From positions 310,001 to 374,000 of the forward strand of contig JAMYHX010000001.1 in the NCBI GenBank assembly GCA_025529335.1: DNA of 64,000 bases, in the 5' to 3' direction. Shown here piece by piece: positions 45,353-55,617 of this stretch. Origin of the DNA: Rhizopus sp. PT2906. Its lineage: Eukaryota > Mucoromycota > Mucoromycetes > Mucorales > Rhizopodaceae. The notes under the pieces were generated by a model. It searched no databases and had not been told where the DNA came from. It was given only the letters and a program-made list of their open reading frames with translations. Position 1 is the first letter of the stretch. Each line of letters opens with the position of its first letter. The translations under genes and the position numbers were made by a program.

Positions 45353-48300
45353 TCTGTACTAAAGAAGAAGAAAAAAAGAGGAAAAGGAGAAAAAGGGGGA
45401 GAGAGATTTCCCAAGTGGCTAGCTACTTGGATTTTGATTGGCTGTCAGAAAACTTTTGATACAAAAAACAAAACAATTGGCCAATAGACTATATTGGTTG
45501 TTTTAGGAACTATGAAACATAAGCTAAGGTGGCAGTTTTTTTAACTGTCGTGATTTTAGCGGTCTTATGCCTTCTCAATAACGATGACTAATTAAAGCAA
45601 TGAGCCATAAACTAACAAACTGTATTATTGACGCCAAGGCCATCCTTGTTCAACTGTAGACTCAGAGTTGAGTAACCTAGGTTACAAGGGGATTTGTTAC
45701 ACTACCGAGTGTCGTTGGTTGAGTTTGAATTTGTTGCATCTTGATGCATAAACACAAGTTACCATACTCTTTCGTTTATCTTTTATAAACAATAGGTGCT
45801 ATTATGGCGATGTGTACTTTCAATATTAAAAATAATTGACTTATTAATAATTAGAAGCGAATAATACTAATGTTTACTTGGAAAGCAACGAAGGACATGC
45901 TGGTGGGAAGCAACAGTTTACTATGACCATTAAAAAATACGGTAGATGTCATTATTCTGAATAAAGTAATAGTTAAATAAAAAGGACCTTCTCTATTACT
46001 CTGTAGTGAATTCATACAAATCAATAACGTCTCAGCTTAAGTTATGTAACAGATTCTTTTTCGATTCTGCAAATCATTCAATTAGTGTCATATTAGAGTA
46101 GATTACCATAGTAACATGAAACTGTAAGTTATTTCACAGATTTATTCAGTGTGATTATTATGGCAATAGAAAGGGGTTGCAGTATTGATCTAAATGTATC
46201 ATATTGAGCCACTGAATAGTCAAGACTGATTATTTCACGGACCAAAATTGTGAGATTAGTGTAAAAATAAAGATAGATAAAAGAATCGTTTATTCATCTA
46301 CCTTTAATATTGTAGCTGTAAAATGTTACCTTTTGAGACGAATGTATGCTGGTAATAGATTTCATTTTGACTATCTTTTTCTTTAATATTGCTTCTGGAA
46401 CATAATACGATATGACCTCACTTTATGTTAGCGTGAAGTGGATACTTTTAAAAAAGAAGAAGCACGCGATATCTGTGAGAGTAATAGTTGTGAAAAGGAC
46501 AGGTAGTTTCTCCCCTAATTTTTCACTTTTGCCTTCTCTATTCTATTTTCTTTTTCAGCATACAGTGTCTGATAAATTGCCCACTTTAGGTTTATCCACA
46601 AGCGAAACAACTTCTTAAAGGTAAATAGAGTGTAAAAATGGATGACATGGTGAAATGAACCATTGTTGGTATTTTAGGTTTTTAATGGAAAAAACGATAT
46701 AGAAAATACAGAAACAGAATCTGTTTATCTTTATAGCATTTCCTTTTTCTATGTGCTCAAGTAGTAAAAATGTTGTATTCTATTTGTTTATACATGGCAC
46801 ACATATCAATGGTGCCAAGCGGATAGCTTGCTATAGCCATGTTTGTCTTTCTCCAAATTATTAGGTATTTTAGTCTAATTTATACTTCGGCATCCTGCTT
46901 GATGCATTCAAGCCAGTAAGTTGAGCTATGATAGATTCATATCATGGTACGCTGTTATGGCTATAGTGTTTTCATGCCACCTTTAATGTAACATAGCACA
47001 AAATCAAACTACGTTGGGAAAACCATTCTATCACATCGTTAGTCTCCAAGCGTTTTTAGTCTTTTCCACTTCATCTTTCATGCGATGTAGCCTCTTTGGT
47101 GACCACTAAGAATCTTTATGTGGGATTCAGCATTTCTTTCGTAATACAAGGATCGCATAGTGGTTACACCATCCCCCTTAACTTCCTTTCTTACCGACAC
47201 TGCCGACATTACCATCATATGTAGTGATTAAGGATAAGCTTAAAACTAAAGGTAAGACAAAGGCAAAGGTAGATGAAGAGTGAGGAGAGCATATCTTACT
47301 TATTATTAACTTACATTGATCAAGACACGTTTATTGAATAATTGTAAAAAAAAAAAAAAGGATGCAAGAATTTAGGCACAATTATATTCAAGAATGTTTA
47401 AGCAGATTGTTTTATTTTTAAAAAGGGAAGGGTGAAAGACTACTAGTGTTCAGTACGTGCCAGCTTTTGAAGTTTACAGTAGAGCCAACAAGAGAGGAAC
47501 AGGAACAAGGTGACCTTAACCATGCTACAAAACTCTCCGTGTTGCCCTTAAAGTGTGCTTCTTGGGTGGCCAGGTACGTTTCAAAAGCTTGCCTAATGAG
47601 CAGCACCAACATTAGAAACTTGAAGAATGCAAAGAAGTCCAAAAGACCACAAGTAGAGCCAAGACTATAACCTACAAAAAACCGCCACTCACCCACCCCT
47701 ATAACCATGATAGGAAGGTTTTTAAAAAGACTCATAGATTATTCCCGAACTTCCCTGAAATTTATTGAGAGAGAATCATAAACAAAGCTTGCTTGAGATA
47801 TTTGAAGATAGAAGAAAGAATAATTTGAATAAAGGAGGGAAAGTTACGTCTTTTATACTTTTTCAAAGCTTTCCCATGGGAATGTATTTTTGCTCATGCC
47901 AAACAAAGAGGCAATCAAAGTTCATTTATCCCTTTCTCTTCCTATCTTTAACCAAAAATGGGCTAATCATCTCTTTAAAAAAAAACTCACATACACAAAC
48001 ATTTGCTCTCCTTTGGAAGTTTGTTTATCCTTTTTTTTTTTTTTTGAGAGAGAGAGACGATTTTGACCTAAAAGACATTTCTTGTCTTCATTCTTATGAC
48101 TTGCATTGATTCATCTATTGCTTTAGTTGTGCCCTGAATCCAAAATATAGCATATTTTTTAAGCTATTTACTCTCTTCCGTGTCTTATTGATAGTCCATC
48201 CTGAGGTATAATCCATTACAAAAATGGAAGACCTGAGTCAACCCATTTAACCCAAACATACATTGTATCATGTCCTTAATCAAGTTTATTTGTTTACATA

Positions 48301-48899
48301 TCAAAGCCAAGAGAAAAGTCTGAAAGTTCCATAAAATAATGCCAAAATAGGAGGAAGAAGGAGATAAACATATGATTCATGCAGCTTACATGGATGCCTT
48401 TGAATAACGTAAAGGGAATAAGAACTACTACTGATGATCCCAGTCAGTGTCCTTTATTATTTATCGTTAAGGAGATCATAACTAAGACCTGTGTTCATCG
48501 TTGAAATAATCATAGGCTTTTATCATCAGCCTCCTATGGTATTGCTATCATAAGGGCAAATAAAGTGTGGTAACGAAGCTGTATGCCATCGCATTTAAGC
48601 TTACTTTGCTGGCTACTTCTAATTATTATATCGATCTAACTACTGATGCCCATCAAAGGAAATTATTTCGTGTTATATACTTACTCAAATATTTGACGAG
48701 AAAAGCCAGGCTCCTTCTTATCTATGCATAATTCCCAAATAAGTACCCTCTGGTATCACAGTGGCGTCTTGACTGCTTCATAGTTTTGCATAAGATTCTC
48801 GCTTTATTTTTCCCATCATATTCCACTTATTCTAAAATAAAATGAAAAACCTTGATGTAAGACGCGTTGGTAAATGCGAAAGTAACATACCTTCATTGG
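45353..48899. other. Gene-poor stretch, 3.5 kb
   Basis: No gene supported. AT-rich, with an X-box-like site ATTACC-AT-AGTAAC at 46102-46115. A 300-base patch at 47418-47735 is open on both strands and less AT-rich; its minus-strand frame is hydrophobic (FFAFFKFLMLVLLIRQAF) but has no splice partners or recognised family. Confidence 0.45.
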
Positions 48900-50427
48900 C
48901 ATATTTACAGCATATCAAACAAACATTTGGAGCAACCTTTCGCAACTTTTGCAGCTGCGTTTCATGCACCGAGCATGCAAGAGTAAAAAGGAAGCTAATA
49001 TTACATTTTTCATGGCTTTAGCGTTGAGGTAAGAGACAAATAAGGCGCGTTTGGCTGATTTAGTAGTGGAAATACATAGATGATTATTTGAGCCATCAAA
49101 AGAAACGAACGAAACTTTTGTTTTTGTAGAGGTCAACTTTTTAAGAGATTCTTGGAAATCATTTTTTGTGTCCTTAGGATTTAACTTACAGCTAGGATGA
49201 ACTGCTTAATAAGAATCTATGAGCATTTATGAGGCACTTTTCTGGAACAGAAGGCTCAATGCTATTGAGTTTCAAGCTAGAAAGTTCCTTCTTTTGCTTA
49301 TCTTCTAACTTTTCGCCCTTGAAATGGCTCATTTTGAAAAGAAAAAGATAGTTAATTAGCGAGTAACCTATAGTGCTTTATTGACCTTACATCGAATATC
49401 TAATCTTTATAGGTAATCAGGGGATGTAGTGTCATAATTAACGGTAGATGGGCTTTTGCTGGTTTTATTATTGAAAATAGGAGCAACATTAAATGATGGA
49501 TCAAAAATTATGAAAAAGAAAAAAAAGAAAGCTTTGGCTGATTGGGCAAAGTGCTGTGCTAAAGGCTCAACAATAAAACCATTTGAATAATTCAGAGATC
49601 TCTTGACTTCGTTATGAGCAGCAGTAAGTAAAGATGATCCAGACCTTGGACGATTAGGGAGGCGTAGATCTCTACCAGAGCATAATGTTCGTAACAAGAT
49701 TTAGAGTGGTAATGGCATGGCAAAAACCATTAGCATATGACTGTTGAACAATATGTGCTCTGCAGCATAGTACATCTCTTTGTCGTTTTAGTTTTAATGC
49801 TATAGCCATGAATGATACCATACTTATTGTCATTCCCGTTCTTGTATCTGCCCTCGGGACTTCTTTTTTTTTTTTTAAAAAAAAAAAAAAAGCTTCTTGC
49901 TATGTAAGAACTCACCTGAAGCATCATCTGCAAGATGCCTTTTCATTATTCTAAAGGTCTAATTATTGCCCTTTCATATATATTTTGCTCCTCAAAGAAG
50001 ATTTATGCCAGTAATTCAAATAGTTTATCTTCAAATGAGCACCATCCTCAGTGCCACCAGTCAACTAAAGTCTTTTTAAACTGAAAGCATCTCCTTTCAA
50101 ATAGTCATTTTGATGGTGATGGTGTAATTTATCATTTGAATGAAAAATAGAAGAGGCTCAGCCTTCTTGTGTTTTTGTAGAATTAATGGTACAATCTTTG
50201 TAGTCAAAGAAAGGTGTTTTTATTAGAAAGAATAATTTAAATTATTTACCTAATCGGCTATACGCGGTAACAATGGTATACAAGATGTCATCGTGAGCAT
50301 AGGTGTGTCCTCTATAATCAGGTGTTGGAAGATAGTTTAATAGAAGCGATACACCTGAATTCAATGTATGTATGAAACTAACTCGATAAATATCATGACT
50401 GTAATACTTGTAGGCCATCCAATTCAT
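48900..50427 (-). pseudogene. Eroded coding remains on the minus strand
   Basis: Several minus-strand pieces look like former exons but are broken by stops. At 50427-50242 a piece opens MNWMAYKYYSHDIYRVSFIH and contains PTPDYRGHTYAHDDILYTIV, ending at a GTAAAT donor. Further down, NDYLKGDAFSLKRL at about 50090 is followed by a TAG and then GGTEDGAHLKINYLNYWHK; at 49407-49697 there is GRDLRLPNRPRSGSSLLTA and VKRSLNYSNGFIVEPLAQHF, and at about 49000-49200 SLKKLTSTKTKVSFVSFDGS. They cannot be joined into an open gene by normal introns. Family unknown. Either a pseudogene or a real gene with exon structure I could not solve. Confidence 0.35.
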
Positions 50428-50619
50428 TTTTCTTCTAATCCTTATTCAGTAAAATTTAAATTGTTGCATCTCCATAGACTCTTAAAAACTCTTCACCACA
50501 CGATCATTTAAAGTAAATCATATAGCACTAATATTTGTAAACGTTGTGATTATTTTATTATGACCAGCAAATAAGTGTAGCAAGGATAAATAGGTGCTAA
50601 ATGCACGCGATTAAAAAGA

Positions 50620-52461
50620 TTAGGTATTTCTTCTTTCAGGAGGCTGCCAGAGCCAATCACGGATAGAATCGTCTTTTGATTGATTTAACGGTATTTCGGA
50701 TGTATTTGTTAATGGTCTGTACATATCGCTCTCCTGTCTTTCCCATGATGGGCGATAGGGTGAGATGGTTCGTTGCTCATTGTGAATATATGAACTATTA
50801 TCATAGGGATGTCGCATGCTTGAGACTGGAGAAGAAGTTTCGTGTCGACTACTGACACTACCATGATGGATGTGTCCTGTAGTAATTGGTTGAAAAGCCG
50901 TCTTCTGATGAATAGATTGTTGCTTAATCGGAGGAAGGTCGACCATAGAAAACATGACAGGTTTGTTTGTATAAGGATCCTCTACAGCCATATTGCGTGG
51001 TTGATGCATCTGAGATGGGAATGGCACTGGACCGCTAACCGCATTACTAGATATAGATTGAGAGTATCCAGGACTCGGGGCTTGCCGACCAATAGTACTA
51101 TTGTTGGCTGTCAATTCTAATGCCTTTCCTGCATATTGCATACTCGAATTATCATGGGTGGACTCATCCGCGTTGCGACTAGCATACTGAGCACGTGGAT
51201 GGAAAATGGATATCTAGAGATGTCAGTGGTTAGTATAAAAAGGTAGCCAGAAAGCACAAGTATAACATTTGATAGCTTACAAGAATAATCAAGAGGTAAA
51301 CTGTGCATACGTTTGTATTTGCCATGATCGCATCTATAGCAAACTTATTCTGATTGATCACTGGGTTAGGTAATAATCCATCAACACAAAGAATGATGAA
51401 GCCAATACTATAGATGAAGAGTATGACTGTCATGAGTCTATTCATATCCTTAAAGTAAGATAGCTTGATTATAATATTTTTACGACCACTCGCATTGTTC
51501 TTTTGAGTTATCCCAATCAATCGCTTAAAACGGAAATGGGTACGTACACCCAAGCATGCCACAAGAAATGCTATTGGTAGACAGTGTTGAATAACAAGTT
51601 GTAATATGTAAAAGTTCCCTTACCTTCACAAGAATAGGTGAGTTGCGGAATAGCTTCTCTTTTAATAGGATCATCTCTAAATGCCCATTGAAGAATAGGA
51701 TAGGTAGCAACACTGACTAATGCCCTAGAATAAAGGAATGAATTTCCCATGGTTCCTTTTCAGAATAAAATGGGGAGTACCAAACAATATAAAATCTAAA
51801 TTCGAATGAACTCATAAATGTCTTTTTAGCCACGACATTTGAGAGATAGTTCCAGAATGATTGAAGAAGTAAGAATATGCCTGCTTCTATTGAGAAAGTG
51901 ACGCACTGGACATAATCAAACGCCTATGGATGTAAGCAAAGGATGTGGTTGGTGAGATGACCGTGCTACAAGATCTGTAGGACAATGGATTCTTACCTCC
52001 GCTTTTTGTTGATGAGAGGGAGTCCAGAGAATAAAAGGTTTTGTTATGATAGTTCCATGATAGTTGAAATATCCTTCCTGATATTTTAAATAGGCCAGCA
52101 GAATATCTATTAAAGATTAGTATATTCCATTATAATGAATAAACAGTGATAAGTTACCCCACATAAATTGTAATGTTAGCATCAATATTAATAGAACAGT
52201 GATGATCGATTTCAATTCACCAGCAAGTATTGATTTTAATCTTAGACATCTAAATCTATCTCCTCTGTATATGCTATAGGTTAAATAAACAGAGATGCAG
52301 AACCAAATAGGGCATCTCTCTAGTATAAAATTATTAATAAAAAAGAGGGCTCATTGTCTTGATGAATAATCATTTTACGCAAATATGTCATATCACTATT
52401 AATAAGGGTTATAAAGTCGCATAGTGAACAAGTTATCACTACGTTACCTTAGGTGGGTCAT
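50620..52461 (-). CDS. Seven-transmembrane receptor-like protein
   Basis: Exons 52461-52448, 52315-52158, 52106-51997, 51923-51781, 51724-51624, 51570-51281 and 51213-50620; all joins in phase; 469 aa. Seven hydrophobic segments: CPIWFCISVYLTYSIY, SIITVLLILMLTLQFMW, VQCVTFSIEAGIFLLLQSFW, FYIVWALVSVATYPILQWAF, LTYSCEAFLVACLG, LMTVILFIYSIGFIILCVDG and NVCTVYLLIILISIF. A basic loop (RFKRLIGITQKNNASGRKN) follows segment 5, as in G-protein-coupled receptors, and a Ser/Pro-rich tail of about 190 residues follows segment 7, suited to phosphorylation. The N-terminus before segment 1 is very short, and the first exon is only 14 bases, so an upstream exon may be missed. No close family recognised; function is inferred from topology. 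Confidence 0.75.
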
Positions 52462-53200
52462 TTTGGTCTCAAAGCAGAGAGAAATGTAGAAAAGGAAGAA
52501 AAGGACGCAAAAATAATTTTAGGCAACAATTTCCTGTGGTACAATTGGTACAAACAGATCTTGTAACACTCGTTTATATTTGGCCAAGAGGGCCGATCAA
52601 ATAGCCTCTCTTAATAGGATTAGCACATTGTAAAGAAGTAGGTCAGTTAGAAAATGTTGATGTTGCCATAACAACTAAATTAAGCAACTGAAAGTGCCAA
52701 GGTACACAAGCATCTCATTGTTTATGCTCTCAGCACACTTCCTTTTAAAGGATTTTAAGATGGGAGTATTGTGTATGAGCTATCTTTCTGATTTATTTTT
52801 TATCAGCGTTACTATAATATCTCATATTGCTATAGTCAAAAATAGAATACGGTAAAAGATGTCGTAAGGTTCTATTGTTACTATAGACATCCTTGAGAAC
52901 AGTACTAATGCTAATGACATTATATGTGATCTTTTTGCCAACATTTCAAAAAGGAACAAGTTTTGAATAATGCAAAGTTGTGACATCTATAAGGGCAAGT
53001 CACTCCTTTTGAGAGCTAATAATAATGGCCTGCATATGACACCAGCTATTTTTAAAGATACTTTTCCCCTTTCTTTTATCTCAGCACGAGTACAATTACC
53101 AAATGTAGACTATTTATACGGAGTCCTAATGTGTTTTTAAGGTTGAAAAAAAGTTAAAGACACAGCTCTTCCTTCTTTTTCAACAATAAAAACACATCAA
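52462..53200. other. Divergent promoter region, 740 bases
   Basis: Lies between the 7-TM gene and the wall-protein gene. AT-rich; a near X-box (GTTGCC-AT-AACAAC) occurs at 52662-52675. No gene seen. Confidence 0.4.
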
Positions 53201-53848
53201 ATGAAACTCAGTTTATTGTTTACATCGTTTTCTGTCATCTTTTATCTCGCTTCAGCCGATACAAATGAAGGATCTGTTCTCGTCAAGAGAGAACACGGCC
53301 TTCCTTACAGCTCTTTGCCTTCAACATCATGTTCTGTACCAGCAACTTGCAGCAATATTGGCAGCAGTGTTAATTGTCGATGCAGTGATCAAATCACTGT
53401 CTGTATCAACAGCAGCAATCAATACTGCTGGGGATCACAAACATTGACTTCGACCTCATGCCCTAGTGCACCTTCTTCATGTGGATTATCTGGATCTCAA
53501 AGTAGCTGTCTCTGTAATTCCAACAATATTCTCTGTGCAGACAATGCCAATAATTACTGTTATGGTACTATCAGCGCAGGTTCAGTTACCCTCACTGGTC
53601 TTCCTAACGCATCTGGTGGTCTCGCTCCTGGTGCATCTGTATCTGCTAATGTTACTTCCCCTTCTAGCTCTATGCCTGCTTCATCCTCCACCCCTGCTTC
53701 TACAAATGTTGCTGGTTTTACTACCATCAATGCTCCTACCAACGTTGTTACAACATCGCCTACTCCCACCAGTGACGCACAAAGCACGAGTGTAAAAGCA
53801 CTATTGACATTAGGATGTGTCTTGATTGCTTATATTGCCAGTAACTAA
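53201..53848 (+). CDS. GPI-type cell-wall protein with two cysteine repeats
   Basis: Probable secreted, wall- or membrane-anchored protein; function unknown. Single exon, 215 aa. Signal peptide MKLSLLFTSFSVIFYLASA, then a KR pair at about residues 29-30 that could be a Kex2 site. Two tandem cysteine units of about 38 residues follow: one from TSCSVPATCS to NQYCWGS, the other from TSCPSAPSSCG to NNYCYGT, each with six cysteines in the same spacing (C-x5-C, then CxC, C, C). A Ser/Thr/Pro stalk of about 75 residues comes next. The C-terminus is hydrophobic (ALLTLGCVLIAYIASN), fitting a GPI-attachment signal. Simple repeat architecture suggests internal duplication. Confidence 0.8.
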   Translation: MKLSLLFTSFSVIFYLASADTNEGSVLVKREHGLPYSSLPSTSCSVPATCSNIGSSVNCRCSDQITVCINSSNQYCWGSQTLTSTSCPSAPSSCGLSGSQSSCLCNSNNILCADNANNYCYGTISAGSVTLTGLPNASGGLAPGASVSANVTSPSSSMPASSSTPASTNVAGFTTINAPTNVVTTSPTPTSDAQSTSVKALLTLGCVLIAYIASN

Positions 53849-54527
53849 GCAATATATTTTGTCTACTCCTTGACTTTCTCCTTACACAAATCAATTTATT
53901 TTATTTTATTAAATTGAAAAAAAAATCATTTTTTACATATAATCACGTCAATATACAGCATAAAAGGTATTCATTTTTTTTTTCTATAAAACTTATAAAA
54001 ATAGTGTTATTTCATTACAAAAACATAAAAAATTAATTTATTCCATGTTACATTATAAAATAGTCTCTTTTTCTTTTGCTGTGTTTTTTACTCTTTTTCT
54101 TGCTTGGTCTCCTTTTTTTTTTCCTCGACATTCTGATCTCTTAAAAATAGTTTTTGACATCTTTCTTTTCCCTTTTTTCTTTTATTTCTTTATTTTCTAC
54201 GTGTCAAGACGAGATCATATGTCATTTAAATTACAGAATTTAGATTCGATCATTTTGTGTTACATAGTTTCACCTAAATTGCCTTGGCAACAAGGGGAAC
54301 TTGAAAGTCCTGTATCCAAAGAAGAAACTATCTTGAGAATGTTGAAGACCAGATGTTGCCATTTATGATGTTTTGAAGCTGCCAAAAATAAACTTTGTAT
54401 TATAAGAAAGTCTCTGTACTTGGAAAGAAAGTACCATTGCTCGTCTGATTCATGTTTATAAACATTCTGTTGTAATATTGATGACTTTTTTCGCTAGAAA
54501 ACGTTTCAGAAACATACAAAATTTGTT
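53849..54527. other. Intergenic, 680 bases
   Basis: Region between two convergent genes. T-rich patches make open frames without coding character. X-box-like site ATTGCC-TT-GGCAAC at 54278-54291. Confidence 0.45.
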
Positions 54528-55544
54528 TTATTCTCTTTTTGAAAATTTAATCGTATCCAATGTGTTTAGAGGTAATGAAACATAAGATTTTGATTGCCTA
54601 TAATATCGAAGCCATAGATTATTAATACACTGATTCATTATTCTAACACCAAAGAAGATAGGAATACGATCCGTCTCGCTCTTTTGAACAGGCTGTGGTC
54701 TGGCGGCAGAAGCCATGATGATATACTAATAAAGTCAGCAATTATTTCCCCCCCTTTTTTTTCTTTTACACTTACAGTTGGATAAATTAAAGCGAATACA
54801 GCACTAGCTTTAAGTGTGGACAGAAAAAATGTCAAAATAGTGCCCGGTAATCCTAAGAAAGGCCGGGTTTATGTCTTGTTTCTCCTGTCATAGATGATCC
54901 TTACCAAATCCGAGATAATAACTCCAATGCTCTTCCGCGAATGTCAGTCGTTTTTCTATAGACCAATCATGCTTCATCCACTTGTATTCAAAACAATAAT
55001 AAGACATGACGATACAATAAATGATGAACGCTAGAACTGAGCCGACGACTGGTATCATCTTTAATAGCAAGGTGAAAAGGGCCATATTACCATACAACAT
55101 AATGACGCTGAGATTATTATTATTATCAAAACTACCTCCAGTAGTATTTTGTTCAAATTGGGCTATCTTTGCGTACAATCTAGAATTTAACACAAGACAT
55201 ACTAGACTGAGTGGGTAACCTGTCAAGTCCTACAGTACTCTTTTCTTAATACTGATCCAATATGTTGATGAATCAATCTTACTGTGTATGAGTATCCAAA
55301 TATATGATGGTTTGGATAAAATGTTTCCAACAAGACAAGAGTGCCCAGGTATATGACGCCATTGAGAGCAAAGCTCTTGATCAGCGTGTACTGTGTTTGT
55401 TTAGATCTATAAACCATTAGAATTGACCATCTAAGCTGTATCTAATTCTCATCTTTACAAACTAATCAAACGAATGACACGAGACCAATTGAAAGCTTCC
55501 TTGATTCCTTCAACAAAATAGTTGACATGAGTAAAAGAAATCAT
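54528..55544 (-). CDS. EI24-like multi-pass membrane protein
   Basis: ER membrane protein of the EI24/PIG8 family; the mammalian member acts in autophagy and p53-linked cell death. Exons 55544-55459, 55406-55283, 55229-54905, 54852-54776 and 54725-54528; 269 aa. The N-terminus starts MISFTHVNYFVEGIKEAFNW. Membrane segments include NGVIYLGTLVLLETF, YPLSLVCLVLNS, YGNMALFTLLLKMIPVVGSV/LAFIIYCIVMSYYCFEYKW and LTFFLSTLKASAVFALIYP. The family signature is YYCFEYKWMKHDWSIEKRL, EEHWSYYLGFG and LPGTILTF. The tail is short and polar. Its ATG is 73 bases from the divergent ATG of the synaptojanin-like gene. Confidence 0.88.
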
Positions 55545-55617
55545 TATTTATGAATTTTTCTGAAAAAAGAGCATCCCGCGCTTTTTTTTTTTTCTCTCTC
55601 TCTCTTTTATAGTAAAC

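Noticed and set aside
47418..47735. 105-residue hydrophobic minus-strand frame
   Set aside because: Open on both strands, no splice partners, no recognisable family; kept only as a note on the gene-poor stretch.
52535..52610. tRNA-like stretch (GTGGTACAATTGGTACAAA)
   Set aside because: Resembles an A box only by a few bases; no B box and no cloverleaf could be drawn.
54045..54368. 107-residue plus-strand frame rich in Phe
   Set aside because: Arises from T-rich non-coding DNA between two convergent genes; no codon bias or domain.
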